Positions 8,874 through 18,295 of a DNA stretch of 64,000 bases are shown here, one piece after another (the first letter of the stretch is position 1; each line of letters opens with the position of its first letter). The notes beneath the pieces are model-generated. The model made no database searches. It saw only the letters and a list, made by a program, of their open reading frames with translations, and was not told the origin of the DNA. The stretch is from Spirochaetota bacterium. Its GTDB lineage: Bacteria; Spirochaetota; UBA4802; UBA5368. The position numbers and the translations under genes are program-made. Location of the stretch: NCBI GenBank assembly GCA_004297825.1, contig SCSX01000063.1, positions 1 through 64,000 on the forward strand, in the 5' to 3' direction.

Positions 8874-10442
8874 CTACTCCCACTCGATCGTGGACGGCGG
8901 CTTTGACGAAATGTCGTAGACCACGCGATTCACGCCGCGCACCTCGTTGATGATGCGGTTCGAGATCGTCTGGAGCACCGCGTAGGGGAGCTCCGCCCAG
9001 TCGGCGGTCATCGCGTCCACCGAGGTGACGGCGCGGATCGCGATCACGTTCTCGTAGGTGCGCTTGTCGCCCATCACGCCCACCGACTTCACCGGCAGGA
9101 ACACGCAGAACGCCTGCCAGAGCTTCCGGTAGAGCCCGGCGGCCTTTATCTCGTCGACCAGGATCTCGTCCGCCTCGCGCAGCACCCTGAGGCGCTCCTC
9201 GGTGATCTCGCCTATGATGCGGATCGCGAGGCCCGGGCCGGGGAAGGGGTGCCGGTAGATGAGCTCGTCGGGCATCCCGAGCTCCTGCCCGAGCTCGCGG
9301 ACCTCGTCCTTGAAGAGCTCCTTCAGGGGCTCGATCACCTTGCCGGACTTAATGAGCTCAAGCACCTCGGGGACGCGGTTGTGGTGGCTCTTGATGGTAT
9401 CGGACGGACCCTTCGTGGACACCGATTCGATCACGTCGGGATAGAGCGTCCCCTGCGCGAGGAAATCGAAGCGCCCGATCTTCTTCGCCTCCTCCATGAA
9501 CACCGCGATGAATTCCCGTCCTATGATTTTCCTCTTCTCTTCCGGCTCGTCCACGCCCGCGAGCTTCCCCAGGAACCGGTCGTAGGCGTCCACGTAGATG
9601 AGGTTCAGCTTCATGTGGTGCGTGAAGCGCTCGATCACCTTCTCGGCCTCGTTCTTGCGGAGCACCCCGTTGTTCACGAACACGCAGTACAGCCGCTCGC
9701 CTATGGCCTTCTGTAAAAGCACCGCGACGACCGAGGAGTCCACGCCCCCGGAGAGTCCCAGGAGCACGGTGCCGTCCTTCACCTCGGCGCGGATGGCCTC
9801 TATGCTCGAGTTCACGAAGGACTTCATGTTCCAGGTGGGCGTTATGCGGCATACCCCGAACAGGAAGTTCGAAAGTATCTCGGTCCCGTGGACGGTGTGG
9901 TAGACCTCGGGGTGGAACTGGACCCCGTATATCCTCTTCTCGCGGTGCTCGATGGCCGCGGTCTCGGCGTTATCCGTGCTCGCGATCACCGTGAAGCCGG
10001 GCGGGGGCGCTTCCACCTTGTCGCCGTGGCTCATCCATACTGTCTCCTCGCGCGCGAGGCCTTTGAAAAGCGGCGAATCCGCCTTCACGCTGATCGTCGC
10101 GCGCCCGTACTCCTTGCGCGACGAGCTCCCCGTCTTTCCGCCGAACGCCTCGACCGTCACGTACAGTCCGTAACAGATGCCCAGCACCGGCACGCCGAGC
10201 TCGAATATATCGTTCCCTATGCGCGGGGCGTTCTCCTCGTAGAGGGACGATGGTCCCCCGGAGAGCACGATCGCGCCCGGCTTTTCCCTTTTTATGTCCT
10301 CGATCGGATGGAAAAAGGGCACGATCTCGGCGTAAACGTGCAGCTCGCGGATGCGGCGGGCGATGAGCTGGGTGTACTGCGAACCGAAATCCAGCACGAT
10401 CACCTTTTCGGCGGGGACGCTCCCCGGAATGTGTTCGATCAT
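8874..10442 (-). CDS. guaA: GMP synthase (glutamine-hydrolysing)
   Basis: GuaA converts XMP to GMP with glutamine and ATP. The 522-residue product has a class I amidotransferase domain (1-~205; [13 protein letters not shown], nucleophile C90 in GICYGL, HPEVYHT), an ATP-pyrophosphatase domain with the P-loop [13 protein letters not shown], and the dimerisation domain ending [17 protein letters not shown]. Around C90 the usual GICYGMQ is GICYGLY, so the conserved glutamine is a tyrosine; the reading frame is intact there. It overlaps purE by four bases, so translation is probably coupled. Confidence 0.96.
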   Translation of the reverse strand: MIEHIPGSVPAEKVIVLDFGSQYTQLIARRIRELHVYAEIVPFFHPIEDIKREKPGAIVLSGGPSSLYEENAPRIGNDIFELGVPVLGICYGLYVTVEAFGGKTGSSSRKEYGRATISVKADSPLFKGLAREETVWMSHGDKVEAPPPGFTVIASTDNAETAAIEHREKRIYGVQFHPEVYHTVHGTEILSNFLFGVCRITPTWNMKSFVNSSIEAIRAEVKDGTVLLGLSGGVDSSVVAVLLQKAIGERLYCVFVNNGVLRKNEAEKVIERFTHHMKLNLIYVDAYDRFLGKLAGVDEPEEKRKIIGREFIAVFMEEAKKIGRFDFLAQGTLYPDVIESVSTKGPSDTIKSHHNRVPEVLELIKSGKVIEPLKELFKDEVRELGQELGMPDELIYRHPFPGPGLAIRIIGEITEERLRVLREADEILVDEIKAAGLYRKLWQAFCVFLPVKSVGVMGDKRTYENVIAIRAVTSVDAMTADWAELPYAVLQTISNRIINEVRGVNRVVYDISSKPPSTIEWE

Positions 10443-10969
10443 TTCTTCGACTCCATCAGACGGATATATTCCTTATACCCCGCGGCCTGCAGCTTTTCAT
10501 TTTTCTCCATCACGCCGCGCGCGAGCGTTTTTCGATACTCATCGAGCTTCGAAGCGAGGGCCGCGTCGCCAATCGCGAGCATCGCGACCGCGTAGAGCGC
10601 GGCGTTTGTCCCGCCGGCCCTGCCGGCCGGCATGGTTCCCACCGGTATGCCGGAGGGCATCTGGAGGATCGAGAGGATCGAATCGATCCCGCCCGCGAGC
10701 GCAGTCTCGATGGGGATACCTATCACGGGAAGCGTCGTGTAGGCCGCGAGCACCCCGGGCAGGTGCGCCGCACCGCCGGCCGCAGCAATGACGACCTTCA
10801 CGCCGCGCGCCCGCAGTCCCTTCGCCCATTCCTTCGTCTCGTCGGGCGTCCTGTGGGCGGAAGAGACGCGCACCTCGAAGGGCACGCCGAAATCCTCGAG
10901 CGTGGAAAAGCATTCCCTGATGCGGGGGAGGTCCGAATCGCTCCCGAGTATGATAGCAACGTCCGGCAT
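10439..10969 (-). CDS. purE: N5-carboxyaminoimidazole ribonucleotide mutase, PurE class I
   Basis: PurE makes CAIR from N5-CAIR in de novo purine synthesis. The start at 10969 gives 176 residues beginning [15 protein letters not shown]; longer in-frame starts add a non-homologous leader. Signature motifs are [17 protein letters not shown] and [17 protein letters not shown], all intact. Its stop overlaps the guaA start by four bases, forming a purine operon. An AGGAG lies before the ATG. The rest of the pathway, including purK, is not in the window. Confidence 0.95.
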   Translation of the reverse strand: MPDVAIILGSDSDLPRIRECFSTLEDFGVPFEVRVSSAHRTPDETKEWAKGLRARGVKVVIAAAGGAAHLPGVLAAYTTLPVIGIPIETALAGGIDSILSILQMPSGIPVGTMPAGRAGGTNAALYAVAMLAIGDAALASKLDEYRKTLARGVMEKNEKLQAAGYKEYIRLMESKK

Positions 10970-10997
10970 AGTACGTACGCTCCTCGTGTGGTGCGGA

Positions 10998-11040
10998 ACA
11001 AGCCTTGTTTCCGGGGGACGGGGACAGCCTAGCGTCCCCT
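10998..11040 (-). promoter_or_regulatory. Hairpin-rich purE leader
   Basis: In the purE leader, read leftward, GGGGAC pairs with the first of two nearby GTCCCC copies and could instead pair with the second. A further arm follows, GGAAACAAG against CTTGTTCC. Mutually exclusive pairing is possible, but there is no T tract and no recognised riboswitch core. The rest of the 199-bp gap to the divergent TPR gene shows nothing else convincing. Confidence 0.3.
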
Positions 11041-11168
11041 CACCCAAAATGTAAACAATTTTACCGTGCACGCATCGGCCCAAATATACTTGACTTCCCG
11101 CCGCGGTCCGTCTTCCCTTATGATTAACGGAATAGTGTCGCTAAACCCCGGCGCCAGGCGGAAGCTGC

Positions 11169-12530
11169 ATGGATTTTCTCAGGTTTATCGCGTTTTTTAT
11201 CGCGCTCGTCGTCATGGGCGGCGTGGTCCTCGTCGCCAGGATGATGCAGCACCCCGCGCGCATCCGCAAGGCCGAGGAATTTTTCGCGCAGGGCGACACG
11301 CGCAAGGCAGGGGAGATCGTCAAGAAGGTCCTTGACAAGAAACCCGATTTCGTCCCCGCGCGCTACCTTCGCGCCCGCATGCTCATTCTGCAGAGGCAGT
11401 ACGTGATGGCCATCTCCGAGCTCACCGGCATCCTGGGGTTGTCCGATATGCGCCAGTACGTGAACGAGGTGGAAATCCACTACCACCTCGCCATGCTCTA
11501 CAAGGAAACCAAGCAGTTCCCGCGGGAGGTCGACGAGTACAAGGTCATCCTCACCTTCAACCCGAACGACATCAGGGCCAATCACCGCATCGGGCACGTG
11601 CTTTTCAAGCAGAAGAATTTCCAGTCGGCGCGCGATCACCTGCTGCGCGCGTACAGTCAGGACGCGAGCCTCGTCGACGCGCTGTTTCCGCTGGGGGCGA
11701 GCTATTTCAATCTGGGCGACTATTCCTCCGCGGAACAGCACCTGCTGCGATCCCTGGAAACCGGCACGGACACCATCGAGGCCCAGTATATGCTGGGAAT
11801 CATCTACAAGTCCCGCAAGGACTACGATACCGCGCTGCGCATGTTCTCGAACACCCAGGTCGACCGGCGCTTCTATATAAAATCCTTGTACCAGGTCGGC
11901 GAGATATATTTCGAGAGGGACGAGTACGACGAGGCCATCCGCAGGCTCGAGCCGGGGCTTTCGTCACTCCAGCCCAAGACCGACGAGGCGCTCGAGTACC
12001 GCTACCTCCTCGCCGAGTGTTACGAGCACGGCAACAAGATCGCGGAGGCGCTCTACCACTGGGAGCAGATCAACGAGCAGAACCCGGGCTACCGCGGCAT
12101 CAAGGGCAAGCTGGACGACTACCGGGGAATCCTCGAGGACGAACGCCAGCGCGCCCTCTTCACCTCGTCGCTCGAGGAGCTGCAACCGCTCATCACCGAG
12201 ATTATCGCACGGCTCAATTACAACGTGCTCTCGAAAAAGCCGGTGGGTCAGCACGAGTACCAGTTTCGCGCCTTCAACGTGAAGCGGATGAACGATCCGC
12301 CCCTGCTCATCAACTTCAATAGAACTACGCGCGAGATCACCGAGGCCCAGCTCGAGGAATTCCACAAGCGCATGGACGAGGAGAAATGCAGGAGCGGTAT
12401 CTACATAACCACGAGCCGCTTCAGCATCAAGGCGAAGAACAACGCCACGACCATGCTCATCGACCTTGTGGATACGAGTACGCTGACAAGGCTTATCGAG
12501 CGCATAATGCAGAAAAAGGACAGGGGTTGA
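11169..12530 (+). CDS. Membrane-anchored TPR protein with degenerate Mrr-like C-terminal domain
   Basis: 453 residues. One N-terminal membrane helix (about 4-24) is followed by at least six tetratricopeptide units (about 30-320; e.g. AEQHLLRSLETGTDTIEAQY). The last ~110 residues resemble the Mrr restriction-endonuclease fold: GIYITTSRFSIKAKNNA matches the conserved G.fiTTS.FS..A strand and is followed by MLIDLVDTSTLTRLI. The QxK catalytic strand of Mrr reads INFNRTT here, so nuclease activity is unlikely. Cytoplasmic TPR arrays normally scaffold protein complexes. The downstream lipoprotein gene overlaps its stop codon, so they form one operon. Confidence 0.85.
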   Translation: MDFLRFIAFFIALVVMGGVVLVARMMQHPARIRKAEEFFAQGDTRKAGEIVKKVLDKKPDFVPARYLRARMLILQRQYVMAISELTGILGLSDMRQYVNEVEIHYHLAMLYKETKQFPREVDEYKVILTFNPNDIRANHRIGHVLFKQKNFQSARDHLLRAYSQDASLVDALFPLGASYFNLGDYSSAEQHLLRSLETGTDTIEAQYMLGIIYKSRKDYDTALRMFSNTQVDRRFYIKSLYQVGEIYFERDEYDEAIRRLEPGLSSLQPKTDEALEYRYLLAECYEHGNKIAEALYHWEQINEQNPGYRGIKGKLDDYRGILEDERQRALFTSSLEELQPLITEIIARLNYNVLSKKPVGQHEYQFRAFNVKRMNDPPLLINFNRTTREITEAQLEEFHKRMDEEKCRSGIYITTSRFSIKAKNNATTMLIDLVDTSTLTRLIERIMQKKDRG

Positions 12531-13615
12531 TACGAGTGAACCTTCCGGCGCGCACCGTCAGATACGCACTACTTGCCGCGGCCTCCCTGTTCGTCGCATT
12601 CGCCGCCTGCGGGCGGGACTACGAGTCGTCCATTCGCAAGGGGGCAGGCCTGTACCAGGAAGGGAAGAAGGACGAAGGCCTTCGCGCAATGGAGGAAGGC
12701 ATCGTGCGCGGTTCGGCGGCCTTCTCGTTCGACGCGCCGCTACCCGAGGGAGGAGACACGCTCTACCGCAAAACCGCTTCGGGCACCCGTGTCGTGCACC
12801 CGGCAGACGTAACCCTGAAGGGAATCGCGGAATTCGACGCGATCGCGTGCGGCAAGGACTCGGTCGCGCTCGTAAAGGGAAACGACTTGGCGCTCTTCGA
12901 TTTGGGGGGCAAATTCATTTCCGCGGACACGCTTCCCCCCTCGAAGGAAAAGACCCGGACGGCCCGCGCGCTCGCCTGGACCGGCGACGATCTCATGGTG
13001 TTCTGCGACGGAAGGCTCTTTCGTTATTCCCCGCGCGCCCGTTCGTTTAAGCCCTTCCTTCCACGGGAAAGTTTCGCTCCACCCTACGGAGACTCGGGGT
13101 ACAGGGCGTCGTTCATCCTGGAGGGCGGGACGCTGCTCCTCATCCTGGGGATGGGCGGGCAGTACAACCTGAGCGCCCTGGGGATCGAGAAGGAAACGAT
13201 GCTGTTTAAAAACAAACCGGTTTCATCCTCCCGCCTCATATCGACCCGGGACCGATTATACTACATTGCGGGGAGCGCGGGCGCGTGGATCCTCGCGGCG
13301 TACGCCTTCGAGACGAAAGCCGTCAAGGAGCTCGCGACCATGGGCGATCTCGTCGATATCACGCTTCTGGGCTCGGGCGCGCTCTTCGAGACGCGCGACG
13401 GGATTTTTTTTACCGACTACGCACGTCCGTCTGAGGGCATCACGCTTCCCTTCTCGTTCAGGGCGCGCGGCAGGTCGGGCCCGCACATCATTATAGAACA
13501 GGGGGGGGCGCTTTTCCTCATCGATGAAAAACGCTTTCTCGATCTGCTTGCGGTGGCCCGCGGGGAGCTTCCTCATGTTTTCGTCGCTAAAAAACAGGCG
13601 GCGCCTGCGGGATAG
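12527..13615 (+). CDS. Lipoprotein, probable beta-propeller-like, unknown function
   Basis: The frame enters through a TTG at 12527 that overlaps the stop of the TPR gene (TTGA), with AAGGA six bases before it; a GTG at 12536 is an alternative. The 362-residue product has a signal peptide ending in a lipobox (VAFAAC at about residue 25), so it is lipidated. The mature part contains repeated short beta segments (VALVKGNDLALFDLGGKF, LMVFCDGRLFRYSP) reminiscent of WD/PQQ-like blades without the strict signature. Likely partner of the TPR protein at the inner or outer membrane; no enzyme motif seen. Confidence 0.75.
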   Translation: MIRVNLPARTVRYALLAAASLFVAFAACGRDYESSIRKGAGLYQEGKKDEGLRAMEEGIVRGSAAFSFDAPLPEGGDTLYRKTASGTRVVHPADVTLKGIAEFDAIACGKDSVALVKGNDLALFDLGGKFISADTLPPSKEKTRTARALAWTGDDLMVFCDGRLFRYSPRARSFKPFLPRESFAPPYGDSGYRASFILEGGTLLLILGMGGQYNLSALGIEKETMLFKNKPVSSSRLISTRDRLYYIAGSAGAWILAAYAFETKAVKELATMGDLVDITLLGSGALFETRDGIFFTDYARPSEGITLPFSFRARGRSGPHIIIEQGGALFLIDEKRFLDLLAVARGELPHVFVAKKQAAPAG

Positions 13616-13640
13616 GCGGTCGCAGGTAGGGTGTGAATCT

Positions 13641-14363
13641 CTAAAACGTGATCACCACGTCGTGGTACACGCCGCGGAAAGAGTAGCCCTGTTTATCGCG
13701 CGCGCACACCTCTTCGAGCACGCGCCGCACCTCCGGACCCATCCCCTCTTCGAGCCCCAGGTGCCTTCGGAAGTACTCGGATTCCTCGTCGAGATCGGCG
13801 ATCCGGGTGACGCGAATCTGCTCGACATTGTGCACCTCGTAATCGAGACCGATCACGTCGAGCGCATCGGTGACCTGCGTGCGGAACACGCCCGAACCGC
13901 CGTGCCCGCCGCCGAAACGCGCGCGTAAAAGCTCCGCAAGGCTGAGCGTCCCCACGTCGCTCTTGACGAGGAGCACGGACTTCGCCGCGTATTCGCTCAT
14001 CTTGCGCAGCGCCGCCCTCGTATCTTTCATCGGGTAGATCGCGTGAACGCAGACAAGCGCATCGGCCCTGTCGCCGCTCCAATCCTCCCAGGGAACCACG
14101 GATACCCTGACGCGGCCGCGGGCCTCCCCCTCAAGCTTTTCCTCCAGAAGTGCCGCCATCCATTGCGAGGGCTCCACAGCCTCGACCCTGTGTCCTATCC
14201 GTGCGAGGGGAGCGGTAAAGAATCCCGTCCCGGCTCCCACGTCAATGATACGACCCGCCCCCTTGATTCTCGATGCCACCTCGTCGAGCAGGTTGCCCGG
14301 GTACCCCTCGGCTGAAAGCCTCCGGTCGTAGTCCAGCGCGAACTGGCGATCATAGAATTTCAT
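13641..14363 (-). CDS. Class I SAM-dependent methyltransferase
   Basis: 240 residues with the Rossmann methyltransferase core: motif I IIDVGAGTGFFTAPLA, the acidic end of strand 2 in VEAVEPSQWM, and motif IV-like ADALVCVHAIY. The substrate is not indicated. It is the last gene of a leftward five-gene operon; its ATG lies one base after the stop of the alkaline phosphatase gene, so translation is probably coupled. No strong ribosome site of its own. Confidence 0.87.
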   Translation of the reverse strand: MKFYDRQFALDYDRRLSAEGYPGNLLDEVASRIKGAGRIIDVGAGTGFFTAPLARIGHRVEAVEPSQWMAALLEEKLEGEARGRVRVSVVPWEDWSGDRADALVCVHAIYPMKDTRAALRKMSEYAAKSVLLVKSDVGTLSLAELLRARFGGGHGGSGVFRTQVTDALDVIGLDYEVHNVEQIRVTRIADLDEESEYFRRHLGLEEGMGPEVRRVLEEVCARDKQGYSFRGVYHDVVITF

Positions 14364-14364
14364 G

Positions 14365-15957
14365 TCACAACCCCAGCGCCTGCCGCATGAGCTCGCCCAC
14401 CTCGGTACTATGGCGCAGGCCGCGGAAATAGTTTATCGTGTTCTCCGGCCCCAGCGCTATGAGAATCGTCGGGGTCGACGTATGAGTGCCGCTCGCCCAT
14501 ACGATTCCCTGCTCACGGCTGATGGCGCGGCCCATGAGGTTGTTGCGCGCCTCGTCCGGCGCGACGTAGAATTCCTTGAAGTCCAGTACCTTGGGAAAGC
14601 TTTTCCTGGCATCCCGTCCCGACACATAGTACTCGTTCGTCTCGTCGGCGAGGATAGCCTTCGCCTCCTCCGACGATATCTTGAATTCGACGTTCGCGTT
14701 GAAAATTCTCGTGAGCGCATCGGCGGTCTGGTCTTTTTTAGGCAGCGCCTCGAACTGGTCGCGTATCCCGTTGAAGCTCATTTTCTGCGCGTAGATGCGG
14801 TCCAGGACCTCGGGATTCACGTAATTCCACGAGGGCTTATACGGCTTTCCCCCGAAGGCCTTGCCCATGAGCGCCCGGGGCTCCGGTATATTGTAGCGCG
14901 AATAGCTGAAACCCACGCCCCCCGTCTCGTGGTCGGCCGCGACCAGGACGAGCGTGTCCTCGCGTGACTTCGCCCACGAGTACACGTACCCCAGGGTTTC
15001 GTCCAGCACCAGCATTTCGTGGATGAGCCGCCCGGCATCGCTGTTGTGACCCGCCCAGTCGATGTGGCCGGCCTCGACCATGAGGAAAAAACCGCTCTCG
15101 CTGCGCGAAAGTATCTCGATCGCTTTCTCCGTCATCTCCCGGAGCGTGGGGATCTGGCGGTCCTTGCTCTTGCGCGTCTTCGTCACCTGGATTCCGTCGG
15201 GCATTTCGCCCGCGGTGAAAAGTCCCAGCAGCTTCCCGCTCTTCGCGCTCTGCATATCGGACTTGCCAAATACGAGGTCGTATCCCTGGCCCCGCGCCGC
15301 GTCGAGCAGGTTCTGGTTGTCCTTGCGCTTCGAATCGAGCTCGATGTGGGCGGGGACGAGCTCGCGCAGGTCCTTGTACGCCTGCGAATTTTTATTCGCG
15401 ACCTCTTGCGGAAGGAAGTACCTGAGCCCCCCGGAGAAGAGCACGTCGGCGCCCGACCGGATGACGTCCTCGGCGATCTCGTTTTCCATGTTGCGGTCCG
15501 CGCGGTGCGCGGCGAAGGCCGCGGGGGTCGCGTGCGTGATGCGCGTATCGGACACGAGCCCGGTGGCCCGGCCCTTGCGGCTCGCCAGTTCCAGGATGGT
15601 CTCGGCTGCGTTGCCGTCCTTGTTGAGGCCCACGGTCTCCGGACGCGCCGGAAGCCCCGTCGCGTACTGGGTCGCGGAGGCCGCGGAATCGGTGACGAGC
15701 GCGCCCTCGGGGCTCATGAGCACGAGACCCATCGCGCCCGCCTGCATGGCCTCCTCGATGACGAGCTTTCGGCCGGGGACGACCGACCGCGGGGCGTAGC
15801 GCGCGTAGGTGAGCGCGAGGCCGATCTGCTGGGGACCCATGCCGTCCCCGATGATCAGGATGACGTTCCGGATGGGGCCCGGTTTCTTTGAGCACGCCCC
15901 GCCAAGGAGCACGGCGCACGCGAGTCCCGCGGCGATGATTATTGCAAGCTTTTTCAT
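14365..15957 (-). CDS. Alkaline phosphatase family lipoprotein
   Basis: A phosphomonoesterase of the alkaline phosphatase superfamily. The 530-residue form starting at 15957 has GGTGG upstream and a signal peptide with lipobox LLGGAC, so it should be a lipoprotein. Motifs: IIGDGMGPQQIG (metal Asp), VTDSAASATQYATG with the nucleophilic Ser, ARKSRDRQ-like spacer then EAGHIDWAGHNSD and AADHETGG for the zinc ligands, and a late GTHTSTP. All catalytic positions are present. It may feed on organic phosphate; neighbours are a histidine phosphatase and a methyltransferase. No Pho box was identified. Confidence 0.92.
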   Translation of the reverse strand: MKKLAIIIAAGLACAVLLGGACSKKPGPIRNVILIIGDGMGPQQIGLALTYARYAPRSVVPGRKLVIEEAMQAGAMGLVLMSPEGALVTDSAASATQYATGLPARPETVGLNKDGNAAETILELASRKGRATGLVSDTRITHATPAAFAAHRADRNMENEIAEDVIRSGADVLFSGGLRYFLPQEVANKNSQAYKDLRELVPAHIELDSKRKDNQNLLDAARGQGYDLVFGKSDMQSAKSGKLLGLFTAGEMPDGIQVTKTRKSKDRQIPTLREMTEKAIEILSRSESGFFLMVEAGHIDWAGHNSDAGRLIHEMLVLDETLGYVYSWAKSREDTLVLVAADHETGGVGFSYSRYNIPEPRALMGKAFGGKPYKPSWNYVNPEVLDRIYAQKMSFNGIRDQFEALPKKDQTADALTRIFNANVEFKISSEEAKAILADETNEYYVSGRDARKSFPKVLDFKEFYVAPDEARNNLMGRAISREQGIVWASGTHTSTPTILIALGPENTINYFRGLRHSTEVGELMRQALGL

Positions 15958-15984
15958 GTTCTCCACCATGGTGTCCGATCTTGA

Positions 15985-16581
15985 CTATGCCCGTAGCGCG
16001 AATCCCTCCGCGGGCTCCAGCATTCTTACGTCCGCGTTCCCCATCGGCGGGATCTCCCTGTGCCGGTCGGGGGCAAGCCCCCGGAAGGCCGCGCAGAGTA
16101 TCTGCAGGGGATCGCCATGCGACACGATGAGCAGCGTTTCCCCATCAAGGTCTTTTTCGCATTCCTCCACGAACGCGAGCATTCTCGCGCGCACCGCGCG
16201 GGGCGTCTCTACGCCGTGCGCGCCGTTGTCCGGGTTGCCCGCGTCCCCGGCCCAGACGTCGTAATAATGCTCCGAGCTCCTGCCCTCGAATTCGCCAAAG
16301 AAGCGCTCCCGCAGCAGCGCCGACACCCGAACCTGCCCCAGGCCCAGGATCTCGCGCACGATCTCCGCCGTCTCGATCGCCCGCCGGTAATCCGACGAGC
16401 ATACGATCGTCACCCGGTCCAGGTCCCCGCATTCGCGCACGCGCCCGCGCACCTGCTCCGCGCCCTGTCCGGTCAGCCCGTATGACCCCCTCGCCAGGTC
16501 GGGCCCGCTTGCGATTATGTGCGCGACGTTCGCCTCGCTCTCGCCGTGTCGCATAACCATGTAGCGATTGCGGAAATTCAT
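15985..16581 (-). CDS. Histidine phosphatase family protein
   Basis: 198 residues of the phosphoglycerate-mutase-like branch. The catalytic RHG motif lies in MVMRHGESEANVA; the second arginine in SSDYRRAIETAE, the glutamate in ERFFGEFEG and the second histidine in LIVSHGDPLQI complete the active site. Lacking a signal peptide, it acts in the cytoplasm. Members dephosphorylate sugar phosphates, cobalamin precursors or phosphoproteins; neither the sequence nor the neighbours choose between these. Its start overlaps the upstream lipoprotein stop by four bases. Confidence 0.9.
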   Translation of the reverse strand: MNFRNRYMVMRHGESEANVAHIIASGPDLARGSYGLTGQGAEQVRGRVRECGDLDRVTIVCSSDYRRAIETAEIVREILGLGQVRVSALLRERFFGEFEGRSSEHYYDVWAGDAGNPDNGAHGVETPRAVRARMLAFVEECEKDLDGETLLIVSHGDPLQILCAAFRGLAPDRHREIPPMGNADVRMLEPAEGFALRA

Positions 16582-17123
16582 TTGGCGTCGCGGTACTCGA
16601 TCCTGAATGCGCCCTTCAGCCTGCGCTCCTGCGCGCCCCCCGGAAGCTCAATCGTGCATCGCACCTCAAAGGGGATGTCTTTGCAGGAATATCCGTCACC
16701 TGGAGCAGGCGCGGCAAGCTCCGCGTGGAAAAATTTTTCCATGAGGCTTCCCACGAGCGAGAAGCCGTAAATCTTCCCCTCTACGACCTCCAGCCTCTCC
16801 GCCTCAACCGATATCCCGCGGGCACTGTCCACGAACACCGCCTTCACCGCGCCGTGCGCCGCGCCGCCTGTCAGCGGAAAGCTGAAACAAACCGTATCCC
16901 CCTCGAAATAAAAGAAGTTGAAGAGATCCTTCACCGTCCCGCCACGGGTGTAGGGGCGAAACGTGTAGACGAGGGTACTGTCGGCGATGTCACCCCCGGT
17001 AGCAAGCCGCGATCCCAGCCGTCCCTCACCCAAGGACGGAACACCACGATCCCCGCCGCACGCAAGCATCACTACAAGCGCGGCCAGCACCGCCGCGGAT
17101 ACGCCCCTTCTAATCGCAGTCAT
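16578..17123 (-). CDS. Hypothetical lipoprotein
   Basis: 181 residues from the ATG at 17123; a longer frame to 17192 lies inside the upstream gene and would hide the signal peptide. The N-terminus is basic then hydrophobic with a lipobox (VVMLAC, about residue 22). The mature part looks beta-rich, with a segment FYFEGDTVCFSFPLTGG and two cysteines. No family recognised. Within the operon it overlaps the preceding gene by 14 bases and the histidine phosphatase by four. Confidence 0.75.
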   Translation of the reverse strand: MTAIRRGVSAAVLAALVVMLACGGDRGVPSLGEGRLGSRLATGGDIADSTLVYTFRPYTRGGTVKDLFNFFYFEGDTVCFSFPLTGGAAHGAVKAVFVDSARGISVEAERLEVVEGKIYGFSLVGSLMEKFFHAELAAPAPGDGYSCKDIPFEVRCTIELPGGAQERRLKGAFRIEYRDAK

Positions 17124-18057
17124 GATCGCAGTCGATCCTCCACCATCCCTTAAGCGAGAGCTCGTCGTCGCGCACGGTCCGGAAGCGTCCAAAATATTCC
17201 CTGAGCTGCGCCGTGAACGCGTCGGTGGGGGCGAGCTCGTCCTCGCGGGGGATCAGGAGACCCGGAAACAGGGACTCGCGCTTCGCGGCGGGAAGGAGTT
17301 CCTCGGCGCTCTTGTACTTACTGTAAACGAGAAGGAAGAGGGGTTCGAATACCGCGCACGCGCGCTCTAGTTCGCGCGCCGTGGGACGCAGCACGTTTAT
17401 GCAGGAGGTGAAATAATCGTACACGATGAAGGGGTACAGCTTGAGCGAGATCGGAAACACGTCCTCCAGGTCCATGCGCACGTGGAGCTCCCTGGTGAGC
17501 TCCCGGTAATTGATGTCCTCGAACATGGCGAAGGTGTGGAAGGCCTGATCCGATTCCGTGTAGGTCAGGTCGAATACCCGCACCGGGAGAAAGGAGTCCT
17601 CCGCCGGCTTGTCCGATTTTACCACGGGTATGAGCTCAGACTTGAAGTAGGCGCGGTCGGTGACGAACGAGGGATACCGGTCCGTGGTCCCTTTTTCCAG
17701 GACGCGTCCCCCACCGCCGCCGTACTTCATGTCCAGCTTGTAGATGTGGATGAAGTCAATAAATTTCCCGGGCAATTTCTTCACGAATTGCAGCGTATGC
17801 TGTTCGGCGGCGGGCTTGCGCTCGCGCATGAGATCGTGGCCGGCCAGATATTCGGGCACGAATTCCGCGACGCCCTTCACGATCCCCACGGCGCTCGCGT
17901 AGTCGAGCTCCTTCACCGGGACATGGCCCACCTCGTATTCGCCCTGGAAGAGCACGAACTCGTTCTTGATGTTGTTGATGAAAACGTCTCCGGTTTTATT
18001 CCGCGCCTCGGGCCCTATCGCCTTGAGCATGTCCCGGATCTGATCAAGTGGATTCAT
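17110..18057 (-). CDS. Hypothetical cytoplasmic protein, first gene of phosphatase operon
   Basis: 315 residues, no signal peptide or membrane segment. I do not recognise the family. It has a glycine run (KYGGGGGRVLEKG), several aromatic-rich strands (FPISLKLYPFIVYDYF) and an odd tail WWRIDCDHDCD. As first gene of the five-gene leftward operon it should be expressed with the lipoprotein, the two phosphatases and the methyltransferase. The 238-bp gap upstream of it (18058-18295) shows no further gene. Confidence 0.75.
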   Translation of the reverse strand: MNPLDQIRDMLKAIGPEARNKTGDVFINNIKNEFVLFQGEYEVGHVPVKELDYASAVGIVKGVAEFVPEYLAGHDLMRERKPAAEQHTLQFVKKLPGKFIDFIHIYKLDMKYGGGGGRVLEKGTTDRYPSFVTDRAYFKSELIPVVKSDKPAEDSFLPVRVFDLTYTESDQAFHTFAMFEDINYRELTRELHVRMDLEDVFPISLKLYPFIVYDYFTSCINVLRPTARELERACAVFEPLFLLVYSKYKSAEELLPAAKRESLFPGLLIPREDELAPTDAFTAQLREYFGRFRTVRDDELSLKGWWRIDCDHDCD

Positions 18058-18295
18058 TCTCTCCCCGCCGAGCCCCGCCTGGAATCGATTCGAATTAAAT
18101 ATACTTCATTTCGCGGCGCGAATTCAATTACGTTTTGTGGTTTGGGTCCGATTCGCCGGCCGGCCGGAAGCGATATCGGACCCCCGATTTAAAGCCTTCG
18201 ATCGCGCCCCACGCACCGGCCCGCGCCGTTGGACCCCACGAGGCCCGCAAATGCTATAACGCTCCCACTCGATAATCAACACAAATTCATGCAAC

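Noticed and set aside
17098-17135. Direct repeat ATGATCGCAGTC as a regulatory element
   Set aside because: It lies in overlapping gene ends and start; a short chance duplication is sufficient.
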